Of a stretch of 64,000 nucleotides of DNA, positions 1 through 9,007 are shown piece by piece. The stretch comes from Streptomyces anulatus (GTDB taxonomy: Bacteria; Actinomycetota; Actinomycetes; Streptomycetales; Streptomycetaceae). How positions within the stretch are numbered: the first letter of the stretch is position 1; every line of letters starts with the position of its first letter. A program made the translations under genes and the position numbers. Location: assembly GCF_000721175.1 (NCBI RefSeq), contig NZ_JOEZ01000017.1:1-64000 (forward strand), in the 5' to 3' direction. Below the pieces are notes generated by a model, which was given only the letters and a program-made list of their open reading frames with translations, was not told where the DNA came from and made no database searches.

Positions 1-102
1 CTTGGCGGACCCGAGAACCACTACAAGGGCTGCACCCGTATCACCAGCCGAAACGCCCAAAGTTGCGCCGCAGACCGAACCCGTAACCGAACGGCATTGC
101 CA

Positions 103-240
103 CTAGGGCGTGTTTCGAAGGTCCCGCCTGCTCGGCGGCGTCTGGCACGCACGCTCGCCGCATTGTCGGGATCACCCCGATACATCCAGTATCGGGGCGA
201 CCCTCCGCCTTGCGATCGCACGCACCAGACGCCGCCGAGC
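103..240. mobile_element. MITE-like palindromic repeat at the 5' end of the GH84 gene
   Basis: A long imperfect palindrome is centred near 186. Its core is a perfect inverted repeat (CCCCGATAC at 175-183, 5-nt spacer, GTATCGGGG at 189-197). Outer arms match over 15 bp exactly (131-145 with 225-239) and continue inwards with mismatches. The left edge reads CTAGGGCGTGTTTCGAAG (103-120); as I recall, this resembles termini of small non-coding repeats scattered in Streptomyces genomes. The matching right terminus is missing: after 240 the sequence becomes the signal-peptide region of the GH84 gene. I read this as a right-truncated element. The palindrome is seen directly; the family assignment rests on memory. 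Confidence 0.6.
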
Positions 241-3232
241 CCGCCCTCCGGGCGGACGGCGGCAGGCGACGGCCGTGGCCGCCGCCGTGATCGGCGGACT
301 CATCGGGTCCGTCTCCGTCGCTCCGGCCGCGACGGCCGCCCCCGGCGATCCCGGCAGGCCCGTCGCCGGCAAGGCCGACCACGCCGACAGCGCGCGCCCG
401 CCGTCCGTGTGGCCCCGCCCGCAGAGCATGAAGGCCACCGGGCCCGCCGTGCCGCTGGGCTCCGAGGCCACGCTCGTCGCCGCACCGGACGCCGATCCGT
501 ACGCCGTCGAGCAGGCGCGCTCGCTGCTGCGCGGAGCGGGCGTCCGGACCCTGCACGAGAGCCTGCCGGGCGGTGGGCCCGTGGTCCATCTCGGCGGCAC
601 GGGAGCCGGCGGGGCGCTGCGGGCGCTGCGCGCTCCCGACCGGGCCGATCTGCCGTCGGGCGGCTACCGGATCGCGGTCGGCCAGGTCGCCGGGCGCGCC
701 ACCGTCGCCCTGGACGGGCTCGGCGGGGACGGCCTCTTCCACGCCGTCCAGACCCTGCGTCAACTGGTCGCCGACGGCTCGGTGGCCGGTGTGACGGTCC
801 GGGACTGGCCGGGAACCGCCGTACGCGGCATGTCCGAAGGGTTCTACGGACAGCCGTGGACCCGCGAGGAGCGGCTCGCCCAGATCGCCTTCATGGGCCG
901 CACCAAGCAGAACCGCTATCTCTACGCGGCGGGCGACGACCCCTACCGGCTGGCGCGCTGGCGCGAGCCGTACCCGGCCGGCATGCGGGCCGACTTCCGG
1001 GCGCTGGCCGAGCAGGCGCGCGCCGAGCACGTCACCCTCGGCTGGGCGGTCTCGCCCGGCCAGGCGATGTGCATGGCCTCGGACCAGGACGTCCGGGCGC
1101 TGACGAAGAAGATCGACGCCATGTGGGCGCTGGGCATCCGGGTCTTCCAGCTCCAGTTCCAGGACGTCAGCTACAGCGAGTGGCACTGCGACCTGGACGC
1201 GGAGACGTTCGGCAGCGGCCCGAAGGCGGCGGCCCGCGCCCAGGCCCGGGTCGCGGGCGCCCTCGCCCGGTACCTGGAGGAACGGCACCCGGACGCGGCC
1301 CCGCTGTCCGTGCTGCCGACGGAGTTCTACCAGGACGGGGCCACCGACTACCGCACCGCGCTGGCAGCCGAACTGGACGACCGGGTGCAGGTGGCCTGGA
1401 CCGGTGTCGGGGTGGTGCCGAAGAAGATCACCGGCGGCGAACTGGCCGGGGCCCGCGCCGCGTTCCGCCACCCGCTGGTGACGATGGACAACTACCCGGT
1501 CAACGACTACGCCCAGGACCGCATCTTCCTCGGCCCGTACACCGGCCGGGACCCGGCGGTGGCGAGCGGTTCCGCGGCGCTGCTGGCCAATGCGATGGAG
1601 CAGCCGTCCGCCTCGCGGATCCCGCTGTTCACCGCCGCCGACTTCGCCTGGAACCCGAAGGGGTACCGCCCGGACGAGTCGTGGCGGGCGGCCGTCGAGG
1701 ATCTGGCGGGCGGGGACGCGGGCGCCCGGGACGCGCTGCTGGCGCTGGCCGGGAACAGTGCGGGCTCGGTGCTCGGCGCGGAGGAGTCCGCCTACCTCCA
1801 GCCCCTGTTCGACGCCTTCTGGAACTCCCGCGCGGACGCCTCCCGCCGCGACCGGGCGGCGGCCGGCCTGCGCGCGGCCTTCTCCGTGATGCGCGGGGCC
1901 CCCGAGCGGCTCAAGACCCCCGCCGAGGGCCGGCTGACCGACGAGGTGCGCCCCTGGACCGAGCAGCTGGCCCGCTACGGGCGGGCCGGTGAGCTCTCGG
2001 TGGATCTGCTCCAGGCCCAGGCCGCCGGGGACGGCGCCACCGCCTGGCGCATCCAGCTGGCCCTGGAGCCGCTGCGTGAGGAGATCAAGGCGGGCCGGGC
2101 CACGGTCGGCGAGGGCGTGCTGGACCCGTTCCTGGACAGGGCGGCGAAGGTCTCCGCCGGGTGGAACGGCACCGACCGCGGCTCGGGCCGCGTCACGAAG
2201 GACGCCCACAGCTACACGGTCCGGCTGGACCGGCCCCGCCCGGTGGAGGCCGTCACGGCGCTCGCCGAGCCCGGCACCGCCCTCGCCGACGCGGTCGTCG
2301 AGGCCCATGTGCCAGGTGAGGGGTGGCGGACCCTGGGCCGGCTCTCGCCGAGCGGCTGGACCCAGACCGCCGCGAAGGGGCTGCGGGCGGACGCCGTACG
2401 GGTCACCGTGCCGGAGGCCGCCCGGACCGCCCCGCCCTCGTATCTGAGCCCCACCCTGCCGCACGCCCCCGCCGTCCTGGCGGTGTCCCCGCAGGTGCGC
2501 GCCCTGGTGCCGTGGTTCGGCGACGAACCCGCCGCCACGCTCGACCTGACGCACGGAGAGACGGACGCGGAGATCGGCGGCGAGCCCCAGCGGGTCGCGG
2601 CGCGGCTGGCCGGGCGGCGTCCGGTCGAGGTGAAGGGAAAACTCACCGCGAAGGCCCCCGAGGGCATCGAGGTGCGGGTCCCGAAGCAGACGACCGTGCC
2701 GCGCGGATCACGTACGGAGGTGCCCGTGGACATCACCGTCCCGGCGGACACCCCGGCCGGTGAGTACGAGGTTCCGCTGAACTTCGGCGGCCAGGAGTCC
2801 ACGCTGACCGTGCGGGCCTTCCCGCGTACGGGCGGCCGGGATCTGGCGCGTGCGGCGAAGGCCTCGTCGTCCGGCGACGAGACCCCGGACTTCCCCGCGT
2901 CGGCGGCCTCCGACGGCGACCCGGAGACCCGGTGGTCCTCGCCGGTGGAGGACGGGGCCTGGTGGCAGACCGAGCTGCCGCAGCCGGTGCGCCTGGGCCA
3001 GGTGGTGCTGAGCTGGCAGGACGCGTACGCCTCCCGCTACCGCGTACAGGTCTCCGCCGACGGCCGCGTCTGGCGCACCGCCGCGACCGTGGCGGAGGGC
3101 CGGGGCGGGCGCGAGTCGGTCCGGATGGACGCGCGGGACACCCGGTTCATCCGGGTGCAGGGCGACGGCCGGGCGACGGAGTACGGCTACTCGCTGTGGT
3201 CGGTGGAGGCGTACGCGGTCGCGGACGACTGA
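110..3232 (+). CDS. Secreted beta-N-acetylglucosaminidase (GH84, hyaluronidase-type) with C-terminal F5/8C domain
   Basis: Predicted extracellular glycosidase releasing N-acetylglucosamine from glycans or O-GlcNAc proteins. Domains in order: hydrophobic signal region near residues 50-77 ending in ATAAPG; a GH20b-like N-terminal domain (WPRPQSMKATG onward); the GH84 catalytic barrel, where AAGDDPY carries the expected adjacent aspartate pair; a linker and all-beta region; and a discoidin/F5-8C carbohydrate-binding domain in the last ~140 residues. The start is unsure. GTG at 110 is the only in-frame start before GTG 275, has a poor RBS and lies inside the palindromic repeat. GTG 275 would lack a charged n-region. 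The original start may have been lost to the repeat. Function fits the GlcNAc-type uptake operon at 5.4-12.2 kb, but there is no operon link. Confidence 0.85.
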   Translation: MFRRSRLLGGVWHARSPHCRDHPDTSSIGATLRLAIARTRRRRARPPGGRRQATAVAAAVIGGLIGSVSVAPAATAAPGDPGRPVAGKADHADSARPPSVWPRPQSMKATGPAVPLGSEATLVAAPDADPYAVEQARSLLRGAGVRTLHESLPGGGPVVHLGGTGAGGALRALRAPDRADLPSGGYRIAVGQVAGRATVALDGLGGDGLFHAVQTLRQLVADGSVAGVTVRDWPGTAVRGMSEGFYGQPWTREERLAQIAFMGRTKQNRYLYAAGDDPYRLARWREPYPAGMRADFRALAEQARAEHVTLGWAVSPGQAMCMASDQDVRALTKKIDAMWALGIRVFQLQFQDVSYSEWHCDLDAETFGSGPKAAARAQARVAGALARYLEERHPDAAPLSVLPTEFYQDGATDYRTALAAELDDRVQVAWTGVGVVPKKITGGELAGARAAFRHPLVTMDNYPVNDYAQDRIFLGPYTGRDPAVASGSAALLANAMEQPSASRIPLFTAADFAWNPKGYRPDESWRAAVEDLAGGDAGARDALLALAGNSAGSVLGAEESAYLQPLFDAFWNSRADASRRDRAAAGLRAAFSVMRGAPERLKTPAEGRLTDEVRPWTEQLARYGRAGELSVDLLQAQAAGDGATAWRIQLALEPLREEIKAGRATVGEGVLDPFLDRAAKVSAGWNGTDRGSGRVTKDAHSYTVRLDRPRPVEAVTALAEPGTALADAVVEAHVPGEGWRTLGRLSPSGWTQTAAKGLRADAVRVTVPEAARTAPPSYLSPTLPHAPAVLAVSPQVRALVPWFGDEPAATLDLTHGETDAEIGGEPQRVAARLAGRRPVEVKGKLTAKAPEGIEVRVPKQTTVPRGSRTEVPVDITVPADTPAGEYEVPLNFGGQESTLTVRAFPRTGGRDLARAAKASSSGDETPDFPASAASDGDPETRWSSPVEDGAWWQTELPQPVRLGQVVLSWQDAYASRYRVQVSADGRVWRTAATVAEGRGGRESVRMDARDTRFIRVQGDGRATEYGYSLWSVEAYAVADD

Positions 3233-3253
3233 CCCGTACGCGCGCTGCCGACC

Positions 3254-3287
3254 GGGGACGACGAAGGCCCGGGGACGACGAAGGCCC
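3254..3287. repeat. Tandem 17-bp direct repeat between convergent genes
   Basis: GGGGACGACGAAGGCCC occurs twice without a gap (3254-3270 and 3271-3287) in the 60-bp space between the GH84 gene and the convergent HNH gene. It may be duplicated terminator sequence, although the hairpin potential is modest. Confidence 0.6.
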
Positions 3288-3292
3288 GTACC

Positions 3293-3829
3293 TCAGGCGG
3301 ACACGCCGTCGATCCGGGCCATCACGTCGTCCGCGCCGAAGGGTTGCAGGTACGGCAGCCAGCGCGGGTCGCGGTGTCCGGTCCCGATGATCCGCCAGGC
3401 CAGGCCGGTCGGCGGGGCGGGCTGGTGGCGCAGCCGCCAGCCGAGCTCGGGCAGATGGCGGTCGGCCTTGACGTGGTTGCAGCGGCGACAGGCCGCCACC
3501 ACGTTGTCCCAGACGTGCTGCCCGCCGCGGCTGCGCGGGATGACGTGGTCGACGCTGGTCGCGGCGGCCCCGCAGTACATGCAGCGCCCGCCGTCCCGGG
3601 CGAACAGGGCCCGCCGGGTCAAGGGGACGGGGCCCCGGTAGGGGACCCGGACGAAGCGCTTGAGCCGGACCACACTGGGTGCGGGCACGGCACGGGTGGC
3701 ACTGTGCAGGAAGGCGCCGGACTCCTCGAGGCAGATGGCCTTGTTCTCGAGGACGAGGACGAGCGCGCGGCGGAGCGGTACGACGCCGAGCGGCTCGTAC
3801 GACGCGTTGAGAACCAGGACGTGCGGCAC
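3293..3829 (-). CDS. HNH endonuclease family protein
   Basis: A 178-residue protein with a C-terminal HNH fold. GGRCMYCG and ACRRCN supply two CxxC zinc pairs around the core SVDHVIPRSRGG, whose DH pair and downstream N and H form the beta-beta-alpha-metal nuclease motif. The GTG start at 3829 is favoured because AAGGAGG sits 7 nt upstream and the product begins PHVLVLNASYEPL, the usual N-terminus of this actinobacterial family; longer in-frame extensions lack an RBS. It is a stand-alone gene, divergent from the MscS gene. The substrate is unknown. There is no methyltransferase or integrase nearby, so it is unlikely to be restriction or phage related. Confidence 0.88.
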   Translation of the reverse strand: MPHVLVLNASYEPLGVVPLRRALVLVLENKAICLEESGAFLHSATRAVPAPSVVRLKRFVRVPYRGPVPLTRRALFARDGGRCMYCGAAATSVDHVIPRSRGGQHVWDNVVAACRRCNHVKADRHLPELGWRLRHQPAPPTGLAWRIIGTGHRDPRWLPYLQPFGADDVMARIDGVSA

Positions 3830-4143
3830 GGTGGATGCCTCCTTGTACGCCGGCGGCGCGTGGCTCGCGCCGGGACGATCCGATCTCAGTCTCTCCTCAT
3901 GCCTGGTCAAAACGCCACCACGTACGGGTAACGGGCCGGGAGGATTTTTCTCACCCCTGCCTCGGCACCCCTTTCCACGGCGGCGAACAGGTGTTTCACC
4001 AGAGCGGCCGTCCGCGCTGCGCCATCGGCCACAGCGGAGGTGTTCCCGGTGAGACCCGTCTCTCCTTCCGCGACGGCAACGATCCACTCCCCCGGCTTCG
4101 TTAGTGTTGTTGACCAGCCGTCGTCCCCCTGGAGGTCCCCGTC
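3830..4143. other. Divergent intergenic region between HNH and MscS genes
   Basis: 314 bp without a convincing gene. It must hold both divergent promoters. TAGTGT at 4102-4107 is a plausible -10 element about 37 bp upstream of the MscS start, but I see no good -35. No operator-like palindrome was noticed. Confidence 0.4.
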
Positions 4144-5211
4144 GTGTCGCTGTCCGCCCTGTTGGCCGCAGCCCCGTCCCCCGAGCCGGGGGGCTCGCTC
4201 GACGACGCCGCCGAGCAGGCCGGGAACGCCGCGGGCTGGGTCGAGGAGAACTGGTCCACCTGGCTGAGCACCGGGCTGCGGATCCTGCTGATCGTGGCGG
4301 TCGCGATCACGCTGCGTTATCTGATCCGGCGCGCCCTGACCAATCTGATCGAGCGGATGAACCGCAGCGCCCAGGCGGTGGAGGGCACGGCGCTTGGCGG
4401 GCTGCTGGTGAACGCCGAGCGCAGACGCCAGCGCTCGGAGGCGATCGGCTCGGTACTGCGCTCGGTTGCCTCGTTCATGATCATGGGCACGGCCGCCCTG
4501 ATGGTCCTGGGCGCCTTCAAGATCAATCTGGCCCCGCTGCTCGCCTCCGCCGGTGTCGCGGGTGTGGCACTCGGCTTCGGCGCCCGCAACCTGGTCACGG
4601 ACTTCCTCTCCGGCGTCTTCATGATCCTGGAGGACCAGTACGGGGTCGGGGACAGCATCGACGCGGGGGTGGCCTCCGGCGAGGTCATCGAGGTGGGGCT
4701 GCGCGTAACCAAGCTGCGCGGCGAGAACGGCGCGATCTGGTACGTCCGCAACGGCGAGGTGAAGCGGATCGGCAACCTCAGCCAGGGCTGGTCCACGGCC
4801 GGGGTCGACGTCACCGTGCGCCCCACGGAGAACCTGGAGCACGTCCGCGAGGCGATCGTCACGGCCGCCGAGGCGATGACGAAGGAAGAGCCCTGGTCGG
4901 AGCGGCTGTGGGGCCCGGTGGAGGTGCTCGGCCTGGACGCGGTCCTGCTGGACTCGATGACGGTCCGGGTCACCGCGAAGACGATGCCGGGCAAGTCGGT
5001 GGGTGTGGAGCGCGAGCTGCGCTGGCGCATCAAGCAGGCGCTGGACGACGCGGGCATCCGGATGGTCGGCGCGGTCCCGCTCCAGACGGAGGGCGAGTCC
5101 ACGGCGGATCCGACGGCGGCGGTGGCGGCACCGTCGGCGTATGCCTCGGCGACCTCCCCGCAGTCGCTGGCGGCGACCCCGATACCGCCGCCCGCCAACC
5201 TGAACAAGTAG
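4144..5211 (+). CDS. Mechanosensitive ion channel family protein (MscS-like)
   Basis: A 355-residue membrane protein that probably opens under membrane tension during osmotic downshock. An N-terminal soluble stretch is followed by TM segments near residues 42-62 and 110-145. The pore-lining TM3 and conserved MscS signature are seen in GVAGVALGFGARNLVTD followed by LSGVFMILEDQYGVGD, then a beta domain and a C-terminal alpha-beta region. The tail from about residue 315 is Ala/Pro-rich and probably disordered. GTG at 4144 is chosen for GGAGGT 9 nt upstream. It is monocistronic: a strong hairpin (5228-5278) follows. Confidence 0.92.
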   Translation: MSLSALLAAAPSPEPGGSLDDAAEQAGNAAGWVEENWSTWLSTGLRILLIVAVAITLRYLIRRALTNLIERMNRSAQAVEGTALGGLLVNAERRRQRSEAIGSVLRSVASFMIMGTAALMVLGAFKINLAPLLASAGVAGVALGFGARNLVTDFLSGVFMILEDQYGVGDSIDAGVASGEVIEVGLRVTKLRGENGAIWYVRNGEVKRIGNLSQGWSTAGVDVTVRPTENLEHVREAIVTAAEAMTKEEPWSERLWGPVEVLGLDAVLLDSMTVRVTAKTMPGKSVGVERELRWRIKQALDDAGIRMVGAVPLQTEGESTADPTAAVAAPSAYASATSPQSLAATPIPPPANLNK

Positions 5212-5227
5212 GCCCCTTCACTCTCCT

Positions 5228-5278
5228 CGACGCCCCCGGTCGCCCCCCTGGACCCCAGGACTGCGGCCGGGGGCGTCG
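5228..5278 (+). terminator. Hairpin terminator after the MscS gene
   Basis: A 12-bp perfect stem, CGACGCCCCCGG (5228-5239) pairing with CCGGGGGCGTCG (5267-5278), encloses a second small stem (CCTGG/CCAGG). There is no U-tract, as is common in Streptomyces. Confidence 0.75.
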
Positions 5279-5362
5279 TCGTGTCAGGTAACGCTTTGAT
5301 TGCCGGACGGGAGGCACCCATTGACGCCTCGGCGACCTGCGCCCTACCGTCCTCCCAACCGA

Positions 5363-5379
5363 ATAGGAAACTTTCCTAA
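5363..5379. promoter_or_regulatory. Palindromic operator upstream of the ROK regulator gene
   Basis: TAGGAAA-C-TTTCCTA (5364-5378) is a perfect 7-bp inverted repeat with a 1-nt centre, 46 bp before the ATG of the ROK repressor. It is AT-rich against a very GC-rich background. The position and symmetry suit autorepression of the whole downstream sugar operon. ROK/NagC-type regulators are known to bind A/T-flanked palindromes of this kind; binding here is inferred. Confidence 0.8.
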
Positions 5380-5424
5380 CAGAGTCACGGACGTGAGTTC
5401 CTGACAGAGGGCGGTGCATCCACG

Positions 5425-6648
5425 ATGGCGGGAACCACTCCGGGCTCACCCGGCACCCCGGGCACCCCGCGGGTGCTGCGGGCCATGAACGACCGGGCCG
5501 CCCTCGATCTGCTGCTGGAGCACGGGCCCCTCTCCCGGACCCGGATCGGGAAACTGACCGGGCTCTCCAAGCCCACCGCGTCCCAGCTCCTGGCCCGGCT
5601 GGAGGCGGCCGGTCTCGTCGTCGCCACCGGGACCAGCGAAGGGCGCCCCGGGCCCAACGCGCAGCTCTACACGGTGAACGCACGGGCCGCCCATGTGGCC
5701 GGGCTCGACGTGAACGGGCGGCGCATCGTCGCCGCCGTCGCGGACGTGACCGGGCAGACCGTCGGGGAGTTCGAGCTGGCGACCCCGGGGCGGCGCGCCG
5801 ACAGCGTGGTGCGCCAGGTCGCCGACGCGCTGGACGGGGCGGTGAAGGACGCCGGGCTCACCCGCGCCGACGTGCACCGGATCGTGATCGGCACCCCGGG
5901 CGCCTTCGACCCGGGCACCGGGCGGCTGCGGTACGCCTCGCACCTGCCCGGCTGGCACTCCCCCACCCTGCTGGACGAGCTGGCCGCGTTCCTGCCGATG
6001 CCGGTGGAGTACGAGAACGACGTCAACCTGGTCGCCGTCGCCGAGCAGCGCCTCGGCGCGGCCCGCGGCCACGAGGACTTCGTCCTGCTGTGGAACGAGG
6101 AGGGCCTCGGCGCCGCCCTCGTCATCAACGGCCGGCTGCACCGCGGCTTCACCGGCGGCGCGGGCGAGGTCGGCTTCCTGCCGGTGCCCGGCACCCCGCT
6201 CGTACGCCAGGTCGTCAAGGCCAACAGCGGCGGCTTCCAGGAGCTGGCGGGCGCCCAGGCGGTGCCCCGGCTCGCGAAGGCGTTGGGCATCGACACCCCG
6301 CAGCAGCCGTACGCGAAGGCCGCCGCCGAACTGCTGGCGCGGGCGGCCGACGCGTACGAGCGGGACGAGCCGCTCACCGAGCTGCTGCGCCAGTACGCCC
6401 AGCGGCTCGCCACCGGGCTCGCCTCCGTCACCGCCGTCCTGGACCCCGGGCTGATCGTGCTCTCCGGCGGAGCGGTCGCGTCCGGCGGCGAGATCCTGCG
6501 CTCCCTGATCCAGTCCGAGCTGGCCGAGCTCGCCGCCTCCCGGCCCCGGCTGGTGGTCGGCGAGATCGACCGCACCCCCGTCCTGCGCGGCGCCCTGGAG
6601 AGGGCGCTCGCCGACACCCGCGACGAGGTGTTCGACACCTCGCGCTGA
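5425..6648 (+). CDS. ROK family transcriptional regulator
   Basis: A 407-residue repressor. An N-terminal winged helix-turn-helix (residues ~15-75, with LSRTRIGKLTGLSKPTASQLLARLE as the recognition region) is followed by a ROK sugar-kinase-like domain. The ROK kinase features are degenerate: GGAGEVGF replaces the ExGH zinc histidine and the CxCGxxGC cysteines are absent, so it should sense sugar without phosphorylating it. It is the first gene of the cluster with the binding protein, permeases, GH4 enzyme and kinase, and the palindrome at 5363-5379 lies in its leader. It is most likely the local repressor, induced by the imported oligosaccharide or its phosphate. Confidence 0.92.
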   Translation: MAGTTPGSPGTPGTPRVLRAMNDRAALDLLLEHGPLSRTRIGKLTGLSKPTASQLLARLEAAGLVVATGTSEGRPGPNAQLYTVNARAAHVAGLDVNGRRIVAAVADVTGQTVGEFELATPGRRADSVVRQVADALDGAVKDAGLTRADVHRIVIGTPGAFDPGTGRLRYASHLPGWHSPTLLDELAAFLPMPVEYENDVNLVAVAEQRLGAARGHEDFVLLWNEEGLGAALVINGRLHRGFTGGAGEVGFLPVPGTPLVRQVVKANSGGFQELAGAQAVPRLAKALGIDTPQQPYAKAAAELLARAADAYERDEPLTELLRQYAQRLATGLASVTAVLDPGLIVLSGGAVASGGEILRSLIQSELAELAASRPRLVVGEIDRTPVLRGALERALADTRDEVFDTSR

Positions 6649-6718
6649 ACCCGCGCCGCACCACGCCCTTCCCCCGTCCCTGCAGTCCGGTCTCTTCCCC
6701 GTCCCTGGGAGTCTCGTC

Positions 6719-8056
6719 ATGCGCACCAGCCGTCTCACCACCACCGCCGTCGCCGTCGCCGTCGCCGCGGTATCGGTGCTCGCCACCGCGTGTACCGGCC
6801 AGTCCGAGGCCGGCGCCTCCGACGACCCGAACGCGAAGACCACGATCAACTTCTGGCACGGCTGGAGCGCGCCCGCCGAGGTGAAGGCGGTCCAGGACAA
6901 CATCGACCGGTTCGAGAAGGCCCACCCGAACATCACGGTGAAGGTCTCCGGCAACATCAACGACGACAAGCTCAACCAGGCACTGCGCGCGGGTGGTTCG
7001 AACGGGCCTGACGTGGTCTCTTCCTTCACCACCGCCAACGTCGGCAAGTTCTGCTCGTCCGGCGCGTTCGCGGACCTGAAGCCGTTCATCGAGAAGTCGA
7101 AGCTCGACCTGGAGAAGACCTTCCCGCAGGTCCTCCTCGACTACACCCAGTTCGAGGGCAAGCGCTGCGCCCTGCCGCTGCTCACCGACGCGTACGGCCT
7201 CTACTACAACAAGGACGCCTTCGAGAAGGCAGGCATCACCGCGCCGCCCAGGACGATGTCCGAGCTGGCGAGCGTCGCCAAGAAGCTGACGATCGAGAAG
7301 GGCGACGGCTACGAGCAGCTCGGCTTCATGCCGACCTTCCACGGCTACGAGACGGTCGCCGACCACTACCTGTCCTCGTGGGACCACACGTACTTCGACG
7401 AGAACGGCAAGTCCAACATCGCCAAGGACCCGGCGTTCGCGGAGATGTTCACGTACCAGAAGAAGCTCGTCGAGGACCTCGGCGGCTACGACAAGCTGGA
7501 GAAGTACCGCGGCACCTTCGGTGACGAGTGGGGCGCCAAGCACCCGTTCCACACCGGTCAGGTCGCCATGCAGCTGGACGGCGAGTGGCGGCTCGGCATG
7601 GCGCAGGACGCCGGCGCCGGCTTCGAGATCGGCGTCGCGCCGATGCCCGTCGCCGACGACGAGGCCGACAGCTACGGCAAGGGCTTCCTCTCCGGCACCA
7701 TCGTGGGCATCGCCCCGGCCGGCAAGAAGCAGAACGCGGCGTGGAAGCTGGTGAAGTACATGACCAGCGACACCGAGGCGGTCGTCGAATTCGCCAACGG
7801 CATCCGTAACGTGCCCTCCACCTTGGAGGCGCTGAAGTCCCCCGACCTGAAGTTCGACCCGCGGTTCCAGACCTTCCTGGACATCGCCCAGCACCCGGAG
7901 TCCAGCACCCCCGACGGGGCCGTCAACGGTTCGACGTACCAGCAGACGATCCAGGACTTCGGCTACCAGTACGAGAAGGGCGCCGTGAAGGACCTGAAGG
8001 CAGGTCTGGAGAAGACCGCCCAGCAGATCGACACCGACATCGCCAAGGCCAAGTAG
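6719..8056 (+). CDS. ABC transporter extracellular sugar-binding lipoprotein
   Basis: A 445-residue family 1 solute-binding protein. The N-terminus has RTSR, a hydrophobic core and a near-consensus lipobox VLATAC with acylated Cys expected at residue 25. It then shows the usual INFWHGWSAP opening and lobes with aromatic sugar-stacking residues. It captures sugar outside the membrane for the two permeases that follow. The gene is 70 bp after the ROK regulator and 6 bp before the first permease, so they are co-transcribed. The sugar cannot be read from sequence; the adjacent GH4 enzyme and NagK-like kinase suggest a beta-linked disaccharide, perhaps amino-sugar based. Confidence 0.92.
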   Translation: MRTSRLTTTAVAVAVAAVSVLATACTGQSEAGASDDPNAKTTINFWHGWSAPAEVKAVQDNIDRFEKAHPNITVKVSGNINDDKLNQALRAGGSNGPDVVSSFTTANVGKFCSSGAFADLKPFIEKSKLDLEKTFPQVLLDYTQFEGKRCALPLLTDAYGLYYNKDAFEKAGITAPPRTMSELASVAKKLTIEKGDGYEQLGFMPTFHGYETVADHYLSSWDHTYFDENGKSNIAKDPAFAEMFTYQKKLVEDLGGYDKLEKYRGTFGDEWGAKHPFHTGQVAMQLDGEWRLGMAQDAGAGFEIGVAPMPVADDEADSYGKGFLSGTIVGIAPAGKKQNAAWKLVKYMTSDTEAVVEFANGIRNVPSTLEALKSPDLKFDPRFQTFLDIAQHPESSTPDGAVNGSTYQQTIQDFGYQYEKGAVKDLKAGLEKTAQQIDTDIAKAK

Positions 8057-8062
8057 CCTCCG

Positions 8063-9004
8063 ATGACGACGCACACACTCCGCTCGAAGCGCCGCAGATC
8101 GGCCCTGCGCACGGCGGCCTTCATGTCGCCGTGGCTGATCGGGTTCTCGGTCTTCTTCGTCTACCCGATGGTCTCGACCGTCTACTTCTCCTTCACCCGG
8201 TACGACGGTTTCGGGGCGCCGGTCTTCAACGGGCTGACCAACTGGACCTACGTCTTCACCGACTACCCGATGTTCTGGCCGTCGCTGCGCAACACGCTGT
8301 GGCTCGTGCTCGTCATGGTCACCTGCCGGGTCGTCTTCGGCCTCGGCATCGGGATGCTGATCACGAAGATCAAGACGGGCACCGGCGTCTTCCGGACCCT
8401 GTTCTACCTCCCCTACCTGGCCCCGCCGGTCGCCGCGACGCTCGCCTTCGTCTTCCTGCTCAACCCCGGCACCGGCCCCGTCAACGCGATCCTCGGAGAC
8501 CTTGGGCTGCCGACGCCGGGCTGGTTCAACGACGCCTCCTGGTCCAAGCCGGCGCTCACCATGCTCGCGGTCTGGGGCATCGGGGACCTGATGGTCATCT
8601 TCATGGCCTCGCTGCTGGACGTGCCGACCGAGCAGTACGAGGCGGCCGAGCTGGACGGCGCGTCCGCCTGGCAGAAGTTCCGCTTCGTGACCCTGCCGAA
8701 CATCTCGCCGATCGTGCTGTTCGCCGTGGTGACGGGCGTCATCCAGGCGATGCAGTACTACACACAGCCACTCGTCGCCGGGAAGGTCGCCTCCGGGGTC
8801 ATCGGTGGCTCCGGCCAGTCCTTCGAGCCCGGCTATCCCGACAAGTCGACACTGACGCTCCCGCAGCTCGTCTACAACCTGGGCTTCCAGCGCTTCGACT
8901 ACGGCGCCGCCTGTGTCGTCGCCCTCGTCCTGTTCGCCCTGGCCATGGCCTTCACGGCGCTGCTGATGCGGGGCCGCGGCAACCTGATCTCGGCCGGTGA
9001 CTGA
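8063..9004 (+). CDS. Carbohydrate ABC transporter permease (MalF-type)
   Basis: A 313-residue integral membrane protein with six TM segments, beginning after a basic N-terminus (LRSKRRRSALR). The EAA loop that contacts the ATPase is seen as EQYEAAELDGASAWQKFRFVTLP. It forms the transmembrane channel with the next gene product. No ATPase is encoded in this operon, so by analogy with other Streptomyces sugar importers it probably uses the shared ATPase MsiK encoded elsewhere. Confidence 0.93.
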   Translation: MTTHTLRSKRRRSALRTAAFMSPWLIGFSVFFVYPMVSTVYFSFTRYDGFGAPVFNGLTNWTYVFTDYPMFWPSLRNTLWLVLVMVTCRVVFGLGIGMLITKIKTGTGVFRTLFYLPYLAPPVAATLAFVFLLNPGTGPVNAILGDLGLPTPGWFNDASWSKPALTMLAVWGIGDLMVIFMASLLDVPTEQYEAAELDGASAWQKFRFVTLPNISPIVLFAVVTGVIQAMQYYTQPLVAGKVASGVIGGSGQSFEPGYPDKSTLTLPQLVYNLGFQRFDYGAACVVALVLFALAMAFTALLMRGRGNLISAGD

Positions 9005-9007
9005 GCC

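Noticed and set aside
41..2554. 837-codon open frame on the minus strand opposite the GH84 gene
   Set aside because: Low-complexity Gly/Arg/Pro translation typical of antisense frames in high-GC DNA; the plus strand encodes a clear GH84 enzyme.
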